From Tribonema minus (taxonomy: Eukaryota; Sar; Xanthophyceae; Tribonematales; Tribonemataceae): 64,000 nucleotides of DNA. Position numbers and translations under genes: made by a program. Below, one piece after another: positions 32,901-43,700 of this stretch (positions are counted from its first letter, which is position 1; every line of letters starts with the position of its first letter). The stretch covers positions 186,001 to 250,000 of the forward strand of contig JAFCMP010000513.1 in the NCBI GenBank assembly GCA_017506865.1, given 5' to 3'. Below the pieces are notes generated by a model. It saw nothing but the letters and a program-made list of their open reading frames with translations. It did not search any database and was not told where the DNA came from.

Positions 32901-34589
32901 CTAGCAGCCTGATAGTCTGATGACTCCAGGTATAAGCCGTATGCCTCTGCAGCGCACCCTTGCAGGAAGCTGGGCTGCATTTCGAAGCTTGCTGTCCTTC
33001 TTGACGTCGCTGATGTTTCCGTTCCCACGGCTGACCTCCTCGCTGTGCCAAAACTCTACGATGACCGCAACCATCGCCTCGCTAAGCTTGTTGGATCTAG
33101 TCTGCCGCTGCAAAAAGAGGAACTGGTCAGCTTCTAGTGCACCTTCGCCGAGATGCCATATGCACGCGCACCTAGAGCAGCTGTACGCCGCTCCTGCGCA
33201 TCTGCGACAGCTGACGTTGCCAATGTGGCGCGCGCACCACGCATTGGGCAGGTTCCACTTGCTCGCCTCCCTCGCATTCTCCAACACAGCGGCCATGACT
33301 GTCATAAGCACGTGCCATTCAAGCTCTGAGTCCTTCCCAGCCCTCAGCATTGGCATTGTTCCAGTGACATTGCCAAGCACGCTGACTGCCGTCTCGACCA
33401 GCTCTGCCAGCTGCAAGCCCAGTTCGGCACGCCAGTCGTGGTCGGCGAGGCAGCTTGCATCGCGTACCGTGGCACCTGCACCAAAAAGCCAGGCAATAGT
33501 TGTGTCAACACTGATGCGTACGTACTGGCAATTGTACTGCGGCACACAATGCAGAGCGATAAACGCCAGACATAGCAACGCACCGCAAGTCAAGACTGAT
33601 AATAGTGACAGTGATGGCATCGTAGAGATCAACTTGCTGGTACGGAGACGGGGCACTTGCCAGGTGAAGCTGCAAGGCCATGTTTTCTTACCTGGCACCC
33701 GCCAATGTTAACCATAGGAATCACAATAGCTGCCGACGGCGGTGTCGCGCCGCTCCGTAGCGTGGGTAGCTGGCTGCCTTTCAGGAAAGGAGCAGCACGT
33801 CATCGAAGCGGCGGCCTCCCTCAGGCCTGTCGCGGCGTTTCCGGCTCGTCGACAGCTGCTGGCAAATACATCCCGCCGATAAGAGTCTACTGCGTCGTGA
33901 GTGCGGTCGACGGTCCTCGAAGGCGGGTCGCTTTTCGTGCCGTTCGTGCAAATGAAGTGCCACTTGACGCACACCTCGGCACTGCCAGCCAGCTTCTGGT
34001 TGAACCACCGGGAGATCATCCTCAAAGAGGGGCGCTCGGCCGGCAGCCCAGGCCTGCGCTGCTGCTGCCATGCTGATTAAATAAGTGACGAGCGCCTTGC
34101 CTGCAGTGAGAGACTGCCATGCTGATTGAATAAGTGACGAGCGCCTTGCCTGCAGTGAGAGACTGACTCCAGATCAGCAGGTGCTTGTTTGGCGCCCCAA
34201 AATCGAGGGCGCTGATGATCACCAATCTGGGCTGTAGTTCACCTGAGAAGCACGTGCCTGCCATTCGAGACCGCCACCACTCAAAAACTCATGATACACC
34301 CCACCTCGCAAAAAGCTCAACTCAAACTTCACATGCTGGCAGCTGCGCGAATAAATGATTCCACTTGCAGTGACAGCGGCACAGCACAGGTATCATAGCA
34401 TCAAGAGCAGGCTTGGACCAACGCCCGAGCAAGTAATCTATCCGCTGGTGCTGCGCTGGCCGTGGTCCAGCATCTAGGTGGCCGAAGTTCGTTCTGGAGC
34501 CGTTCAGATAAGGCAGGCAGGAGTGGCAGGTGAGACCGATGCTCCTCCTGTTGACTCGAGCGTCGTCGTCGATTTGTTGCTGCATTCAT
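32901..34589 (-). pseudogene. Decayed transposon-like gene in several frames
   Basis: Reading the minus strand from 34589 downward, coding-like pieces follow each other in different frames. They are CHSCLPYLNGSRTNFGHLDA (34.5 kb), FSGELQPRLVIISALDFGAP (34.2 kb), ISRWFNQKLAGSAEVCVKWH with FICTNGTKSD (34.0 kb), and a 265-codon open frame at 32901-33698 with WCARHIGNVSCRRCAG, a Cys-rich patch, and EFWHSEEVSRGNGNISDVKK. A 49-bp tandem duplication at 34065-34162 accounts for one frame change. The succession suggests one former gene of about 550 codons or more, probably from a mobile element, but no catalytic motif was identified. The opposite strand of 32920-33711 is also open and cannot be fully excluded. 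Confidence 0.45.
34065..34162. repeat. Tandem duplication, 49-bp unit
   Basis: Two adjacent units begin ctgccatgctgatt and continue ataagtgacgagcgccttgc, differing at one or two bases. The duplication is recent and lies within the decayed gene, disrupting its frame. Confidence 0.9.
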
Positions 34590-34728
34590 GTATCATGCGA
34601 CTATGGCCCTCCTGCACTTTGGTCCTCCAGCATGTCACATCGTGGCGCTGCATGACCCTCCTGCTGCTCTGCCGAACGCGCCGAACACCCTCTAATTATT
34701 AAATGTGTGCGCTTTGCTCCTGCAGGAA

Positions 34729-37700
34729 ATGGCTACCGCGGAACTGTTTGTGACTCTCAATGATGGGGTATCCTGGGTGCCGCTTTTGGAGTTTTCCCTC
34801 ACGGACTTGTCCTTGACCCGGCTGCGTGAGGCAGTACTTGCAGCGGCTGGACTGCAGGACTCGGCCAGGAGGTTTGCATACCAGGAGGCGGGCATGAAGG
34901 TTAAACTGATCAGCGATGCCCAGCTGCAGAGCTGGGTAGACAGGGGCGAGGGCCCCAAGCAGCTGTTCTTCATTTCTGTACCCGGTGAGTGCTTGCACTA
35001 GTGCATGACATGCGTGAATGTGGAGCTGCTGTCCAGTGAGACCGCGCACAGTGCCTTGATTTTGCCAGCGTCCTGTATCACCTCAAGGCCATTCAGCGCT
35101 TGGTGTTTGACCAGGCAGTCAATGCGGGCTTCATGCAGAGTGTGGCGGGTCTGGTTCCCCGATGCAGGCACATGAGACATCACATCTGTCAGGTGCAGTG
35201 TAAAGTATGCACCATTTTCAGGTGCAGCGTAATGAATGTATGCACTGTAGTCTGCATGTATGTCCTCATGTTCATCTTTCCGTGTCAAAACAACCAACCC
35301 TCCACGTCAAGGCAACCTCTCCGCGGCTATTGCAAACAATCAATGTACTATTTACGAAGTCATCTTAGCATTGGTTCATGTACTGCCGCGTATGGCCTGC
35401 TGCACAATAGCGCGTGTACCAAGGTTGCTTATGCTGTTCACGGCGTACCTGCATGCTTGTCACATACGCAGGCGCACACCTTGATTCGATGGTAATGGCT
35501 CACCTTTTGTGGTGCGCTGTCTGCGCATTTGACGTAAACACCACGTGTGATCACGCTCTCAGGGGCTTTGCAGAATACGTGTACGTCGTTGACTCAGTGC
35601 TGTGCCGTCGGCTGACCATTTTTATCATAAGAGAAACTGCATATTTTGGGCTGCCCGTGCCGACCATCTTTTTTGGTCTGAAGTCAAAGGGCGCTTTGTC
35701 TAACCCATGCATGTCAGCTTGTCTCGCATGTTGAGGCAATGGTACTACAGGCCTGCTCACATCAACTTTGTTCACATTAGATTCCAAATAATATAATTAG
35801 GGTTGCACAACTCCGTATGCGTATTTAAGCACGGGGGCGTATATACGTATTTGAATATGTATCTGTGTGAGCAAATACGCCGCAAATACGGAGTTGTCGT
35901 AGACCTGTCAACTGCCCTCATTTGCGAACGCTGACAGCAGCACAACAGCAGCACTATCGGCAGCGCACTTTTCGTAAGCTTTTGCACGTTACTCGTTACC
36001 TTAGCCTGTACCCCTTTGCAAATGCCCACGGGTGCTTGTCAGGTCAACGTGTGGGCAGCACCGCCACCCTCCCCCGTGTCAACGCCCTCCAGCAGCCATG
36101 ATATGCACATGTTTGCACGCTGCCCTCGCAGAAATCGGTCAATTATTAAGCCGAACTTCAACCATTATTCGTGTTCGTGTTTGCGCTGCGATGGTGGCCA
36201 TGGCCACACAGCCGAAGGATGGCCACACAGACAGCAATGACTGCTTGACAGCAATCGTTACAGCTGCCTCGCCAGCACCGCCACTGCCGTTATCAGAGGT
36301 GTCTGCCATCGCCACCTCACGATTTGTGCACCGTGTAAACGCCACCCTCGTCGTCGTCGTGGCTGCTCGAGCTCCTACACCTAACCCAGACCCTCGTTCC
36401 AACCCTGCCCTTAACCCTGAGCGCCTACTAGTAGACGAGGCATAGTACGTTCAGAAAACATAAACTTCAACTTAAGGTTTGCTGCGCCTGTGTTTAGAGC
36501 TACACTGCGTGTGGCAGAATATGCCCAAACACGTCAAATACTTCAAAGTACGTCAAATACGTACTGGAAATACGGCGTATTTAAATACGGCGTATTTGTG
36601 TGGGCAAATACGTTTTTTTGCAACCCTAAATATAATAGTCACATGAGATGCCATCAGTGAGTGGGTCAGGTGTCATTTTCTTCAGCTGCAAGTATGAGAG
36701 GATCGTCATGGTAGCATAAAGTGCAAGCGTTGCAGAACAGGCAACAACACAGACAACGGAATTAAACACAAATGCACTGTTTATAGTTGCAGGATGGGGG
36801 CCTGCCACGTGGCAGCTGCTCAGCAGTAGCAGCAGCGGCTACATGATGTGTCAGTCACTTGTCACCATCAGCTGGTCTGCCGATATCTTTTGCGAAAGAG
36901 AACCTGAACCCAAAGGCCACCATACTGGGTAGTATGCAGCTACACTATGAGGTGGAGAACGCGTCAAAAACCTGAGCGCAACATGAATCAAAATGCATAG
37001 AGTTTATAAGCTTTGTACCTATAAGCGTATACATAATGAATGCCGTATCAAAACACATATATATATACACGTCATACTCTAATGCATGACGTATCGAAAC
37101 ACACATATATATACACGTCATACTCTCGGCACAATCCTAGCTGTAAGTGACGCAGTTGCTAACACGGTGCCGCAACTCTTGGGTGGCTCATGCGATGTGG
37201 TCATTGCTGTGCACTAGATTTCGGCGTGCGTAAGCTAGCGCTGGTCACTGGCTTGATTTGCTGCATGCTGCCAAGTTGTTTTCAACTGTCCAGATCCCTA
37301 CCTCATGTACACCTGGTCGAGGTGTGCCCATGGCGGTGCAGTGACGTGAGCCCCACCTCCACGCATGCGATCAACTGCCCCAGCCAGCACATACGGGGGC
37401 ACAATGCGACACACACTGCCCAAAAACAGTGCCTGCAGCGCATCTTGAGACAGCACCATGTCTCTATTGTCCGCAATGAGGATGCTAGCGTCTTCAAGGT
37501 ACTGGGGTATCGGGCGGACACAGTCATTGACCCAGGGTGTCTGCACTTTAGCAGTGCATACCGTAACAAGGGAATAGTGCTAGACACAAGTGTGCGCGCG
37601 CCCACAGCGAGCTCGTACTTGACAGGCAAAACAAATGCCTCGAACACGGACGGCTATGCTGCTGGGGTGGGGGAGGACGCGAAGGTCAAGCACCACACCG

Positions 37701-40700
37701 GCACCTTGACGTCATCTTGGGCTTTTGTGCCATTCGTGCAGGAGTCGTACGGACGGCTGGGCAAGCAGACAAGATTTTTTTTGTCAAGGAATTGGCAATG
37801 CATTCAGCACTGTGCTCAGGGGGGGGGAAGGCAGATGTGTTACGCAAGGCCGGGTTAGCTAAGCGTCAGATCCGTATTGAGCTGAGCATGTCGCTGGCGC
37901 GGGAGTTGGCGAAGCGCGTCATGGCGTACACACGCGGTGCGCGAATGCTGGGCTGTGTTGCAGCGCCGGTATCCAAGCTCCTAGGACACAGCGCAGACTA
38001 GGCTGCTGCGTTGATGCAAGCTTTTCGATTGCATAGGCAACCCAGCCTCCCTTGAGCCTTTATAAATACAAGTCCATACGTACACCTGGTCACCACAATG
38101 TTTCATCATTTTGCTGCTGTCGTGTGAACGCCTCTGAACCTTGTTTCTGAGCTTATGTGTTGCGTAGCATCATGTGGCTGCTGCGCATTGGGGCCCGCTT
38201 TCCCACCTGCGGCTGGCTTGCCCTTTCCATTACAGCTCTGCTCTGCAAATGCTTTGGCTTATAATGCTGGTGTATGTTTGCTGTTTTAAGCAGAGTTATC
38301 AAGGTTTGGTGTGCTGTTGCTTGCAAGCTCTTGTTGCACTACACACCATGTTGCTTATGCATGCCCTGCGTTCTCCTTCCGCCTCTTGCCTTGTCTCTCT
38401 TTACCCTCAGGTGCTGCGCAAGCCGAAGCTGGCGCTGGTAGTGGCGCTGGCAGTGCCGCGGCTGCAGGTGAGATGGTGGTTGCTATATTTTCTCGTGTTT
38501 CCCTGCAGAGGTTGAGGTTGCACTGTGAAGCGAATACACATAGACTGTTGTAGAGAATATATGCTTACGGTGGCGTGTTCGCTCATAGTGTATGTTTGCT
38601 AGTCACAAAGTGCACAGCAGCACACACGAGAAAATTGCTGCGGCAGTGTTGCTTCTACATTTGTAGAAGTCGCGGCTGGCTGCATTGGAGGGTTGAGTCA
38701 CAATTTACCCCATCTGCTGTTGGTGTGAGATTCAAAAGTAAGGCATCGTTGTCAGCCTACAAATTTGAACGGTCAAAGGAGTGGTCGCCATCATGATTTA
38801 TTGCAGGCGTGATGGCTGATGATCATGATTCACCATACCAAATATGCCCTGGAAGCGCCCCCCTGCTACTGAGTCCCCCCCCTCATAGAAGTACAAGGGG
38901 CCTATGGGCGTGCTTGCCAGGGCAAAGTGAGCAGTATTGCCCCCCCCCCCACCCACCCCTTGTAAAGCCCCCCTAGTGACCATGTTCATGCTGGCCGCTA
39001 TCGCTCCCCCCGTGATAGACTGCCACGAATGTCCCACATGACAGCAGGCGCCACAGTAATACTAGGGATGGACTAAGAACCCGGCAAAATCGACTGCAGC
39101 AAGGACCACGCTTCGCTGCTGCAGCAGCCTCACCAGTGATGCCACCACCGTCACCAGAGGTGTATCTCATTGTCACCAACGTATTTGCTTGCTGCTGCTG
39201 CTGCTGATGTGCTGCTGCTGCTGCTGTGCTGCTTAGTTGGCCGTTAGTACAACCTTGAAATTTTACATATTCCCAGCAGATGTAGCAGCACACTCAGCAG
39301 CAGCAGCAGGAAGCAGACCAGCAGCAGTACCACAACCACCAGCAGCAGCAGCAGCAGCACAGCAGTGGTTACAAGAGCAGCTGCACAATGGTCTTTTACT
39401 GCAGCAGCAGCTGCTGCGTTGCTGCTACTCCTGCCGCCCCCCCCCTCCCCCCCCCTTCATGTGCCGCTGCCCTTTGTAAACAGCCCCTAGTGAAAAGTGG
39501 CTAGTGAGATTTGGGCAACTGTGCCCACCTCCCCCCTTTGTAAGTGCCCCGCCCCCATGCAAGAGGCCAATCCGGGTGCTTGCCAAGGCCTCTTGGCGGG
39601 CCTGCCCAGGGGGCGCTTAATCAGGGATATGGAGTATTACACGAGAATTGTAGCTGAATCCTCGCCTGCAGTCATGTTGGCTGAGAGGATATCGCACGAG
39701 CGGTGTTGTAAGCCAGGCGCTAAGCGTGGGTTATCGGAATGAAATGATCACAGGCATCGGAAAAATTCACACCTTGGACGACGGTCTGTCGCGACGGAGT
39801 TGTGCAGACGACAGCATTCTCAACCTCTGTGATGACGGAGTTGTGAAGACGATGGAGTTTCCGGCTGCTACTTAGCGACGACGGAGTCGTTCAGACGACA
39901 AGAGTTTTGGCATAGACATGACGACAGAGTCGTACAGACGACGGCATTTTCGGGCACGCATGCAACGGACCGTCGCGTCTTAACAACGAAGTTGAAAAAA
40001 AAGTTGAAGTGTTTACAGCCCTTTCAAGCACCAGGTGAAGCACAACAATTTAAACCTAGTGTTGAGCACCGCTATAGTACTTAAAAAACGGACTTCCAGT
40101 CGTGCTGCAGCCCGTAGTGCAGAAATTGCACTTGAGGTTGTTGCTGCTGCAGGGATTGGAGACAGAGCAACAGCAGCAGCAGCAGGAGGCACATGCTGCT
40201 GCTGTCTGCTTGCAGCTGCCGCTGGTAGTGGTTGTTGCTGCTGCTCCGCTGCTGGCTGCACTGCTGCTGAGTGCGCTGCTGCTTGCTGCTGCTGCTGCGA
40301 GCTGCGTGGTTCCAAACGGGTGTTGTGATCTGAGTGCATGATGACATACACCACGGCCACAGTGCAGATGCTAAATAAGTGCTGCCGGTGGTACTGTGTG
40401 CAAGTACTCTGCTTCAACACTGCCCGCCAGCTGCCTGCTTGCTGCCTCGTGGGCTGTTTCGCAATATTACTCAATCCACAACGGTTCAAACGACTACACG
40501 ACGGTACACAACAGAATTATCCAGCGGCTCCTGCAACGATGTCGTGCAGACGAAGAAGTATCGGGAGGTATGTGACGACGGAGTCGTGCAGACGACGGCA
40601 ATCTCTTTTTCTTGTGTTGACTCCATCGAACGGACTTTTTTGTTTGATGTCGCGACAGATCTGTCGCGACTCGGTCGTGCACACAACATGTCGTCCAAGG

Positions 40701-43700
40701 TGTAGAAGAATTGATGTTGTACCCAGCTGTGCCACTTGAATTGTGATGTTCAAATACTTCATTTTGTGCTTTTTGCTCAACATGGCGGCGAATGCCGTCA
40801 TTGTGATTTGTTTCCGAGCGATGTGATACTACTGTTCTGCAAGCCTTGCAATCAATCCATGCGCACCCATCTGCTTTGATGTTCGCGTCCAACTGCTGCA
40901 ACTGCAGATTACTCTGAGGACTTGTGCCAGCAACAGGTGCAGCCGGTTTTGACAAGCGTGCCTCCTGTGGAAGACCTGGATGCGATACTGTCCTGTCCAC
41001 CACCAGTGAAGCTGCCTGTTCTGCGGGCGTTTTCTCGGAGTTGATGGCCAAGTCGCCAGCCACAGCTGCCCCACTTCTGTGTTGCAGATGGGACCACTGA
41101 GAGACTGACGATCGCACTGGCCACAGCCCTGAGCAGCGACCCGATTGGTCTGCAGCATCAGCCGTTCGTGGCAGGAGCAGTGAACAAATGCTTCATAGAG
41201 GTGCTGTCTCTTGTGGACGGGCACCTCCCCTTGAATCTCCAACTTGGGCTCAAGTTTCACCGGGACGTGGGCGATTCAGGTTGGTGCTTGCTGCCTCTGT
41301 CTGTCTCTACGGTTTCATGGTGTAAGTATTTCGTTCACTATGCTGCAGTTATCGTGTACAGGGCGCCAGCCGTAGCGCTGGGGTAATTCCAAACCTAATG
41401 GTTCTCGTGTAATCTTGGGCTGCTAGTGTGGGTCACCGCCGTTGGTCTTGCCGGTGCGGCTGACGTCATAAACTCAGTGCACCGATCTGACAGCCTGCCA
41501 GCCTGGTGACGGGTGCACAGCGGCTTCTTTGATATGCCTCCCGATGCAACACAGCAGCTATGTGGACGCAGCTTGCATGTTAAGTCTATCGTTATGTTCG
41601 TGGCTATGTCACCTGCTCAGTGCTCTGACACCTCGCAATGCCTTTGTTACATTCCATCTTTGCCAAAATCCCTCATGACGCTACTCTCGCCATCAGGAGT
41701 CTCGCTACACCCCGACGTCGTCATCCGTGATCGCGATGGTATCAGGCTGCTGTTCAAGGCGGAGGAAAAGGACGAGCTTCACAACATCAACGTCCCCATC
41801 GAGGAGCTGTGCTCGAAGACTGGTGTTTGGTCCCCGCTTTACTACGGGCAGCTCACGTACCTCCTAACCATGGCTGTGGCCGGTGCATGCGTGCAGTTCT
41901 GCGCCATCAAACGTGGGAGTCCTGCCACCGCCAAGCTGATTGGCCCGCCTCTGCAGATGGACAACATAGTCAGCAGGGCGCACATAATCATCGCCACCTT
42001 CAACCTTCACAGGCTCTTGGCTATTGTGGCAGCAAACCTTCCCGCCAGCGTCCTTCCTGTGGACAAGGATGTGGTTCTGTGCCACACAAACTGGGGCTAC
42101 ACACGCACGCTGTGAGTCCTTAGCATCGCCATGTGATATTTATTGATACTTGAAACATGTCGCCACGTTGCTTTTGTGACTAGTAGCTGCTGCTGCTGCT
42201 GGTGTGAAACGTGATTTCGTGGCTTGTGTGTGCCAGAAGGGTGGGAAGACATGGCTTGATAAGCCTAAGTGTGACTCTGCCCGGGTGGCAGGGCATTGCT
42301 TGACAAGGATAATTATACCTCTAGCTGTGCCAGTAGGTGGTAGCCGATCCGTTCGTGGAGGTGATCGTAAACCTGGAAGCATCTTAAGTGTTGTACGCGA
42401 ATCCATGATGTTTTTGCTTTGTTGCGCATCACTTGTCCCTGATGTGGCATGCTGCTGACTTCCATGCGTGCGCAGGCACTTCATGTCCACGGAACTGCTG
42501 GTTTATAAGCGCATCAAGCCGTGGTCCAAGTATGTAGCTGCGTGGCATGTGGACTTTGCGCATTTGAAGGACGTCTACAGCAGGACAGCATGTGCGGCTG
42601 GTCTGGTGCACGCTGCAGGTGAGGACATCACATGCGCTGTGGACACACATGCGCTGTGCGGCCAAAAAATCTACATCGATTAGTTCAGCGCTTTTGCATG
42701 TTCTGCATGCACCGCATGCACCACTTCCGGACCACACAAGCAAGATACTACCTCCGTACCAGACGATTTTGAACTGGTCTTCCAGCACCAGTCATTTCTT
42801 CATTCAGAACCAAATCACAACCTTGCAAATGCAAGATGACATAACACCGCTCAAAGAGAGTACGTGTCACACTGCAGCGCTTCTCCCCAACCCTGCTTGC
42901 AACTTGACGCTGAGCAAGTGGCCTGTTCGGCAAAACGCGAGCTGCAGCAAGATTTGAACAGCCATTTGGAGCATGTGCACTCTTCTCCTCAGCTGTGATC
43001 GCCTTCATGCGATTGTCAGCGTATGCTGAGATTGATGCAGCGCAAAACGACAGAGCAAGAACTTGCAGAGAGTCAACGTCTGTATGACACACGGGTGGTG
43101 GGGATGGAAAAAAAAATCCCGACTGTGTCTGTTGCCCATTTATTGTCCAAGTGTTGGGAACAGTCAATGTCAGCTGGTGCATCATGGTGGGATGGATAAT
43201 GGCTGTTGTTTCACAACGACGTCGGCATCCACTCCGTACTATTATTATGATTGCACTGAACACTGCCTTGTTCTCTATGCAATAGTTTGGCTTACAGTAG
43301 TCATGCACGACCTGCCGGTGGATAACCTACATTATAGGACCGTTGTTCTTGGAAACCAAATGCCAGCGGCATCCTACCGGTTTTGGACTTTCAGTTTTAA
43401 AACACCCCTCAAAATGCAGCCAAATGATTTGCGTTGTTTGTCAGCGGTCATTTTGTTGCCCATGCTTGCAGTACACGCAATAGTACAATCCACCCCTTCT
43501 GCTCTGCCTCGTCCATCTCCTTCCCTCGCTGCCGTAGCATCTTCCAGCAGCATGACCCTGATGAAAATGTGCAACAGGTAGCGTAGTGCGCCTGGCCAGG
43601 TCCACAATCATTATTAGCTGTGGTCTGATAGCAGTAAACGACTGATAACAGTAAGCGGCGAACGACTGCTTGATGGGCTTACAAGTAGCTGACAGAGTGC

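Noticed and set aside
32920..33711. Open plus-strand frame of 263 codons
   Set aside because: It is the complement of the minus frame that carries the more protein-like, Cys-patterned sequence; no motif or splice context supports the plus frame.
37319..38083. Independent host gene for the 222-codon frame
   Set aside because: It is the truncated C-terminal end of the LINE, flanked by a target duplication.
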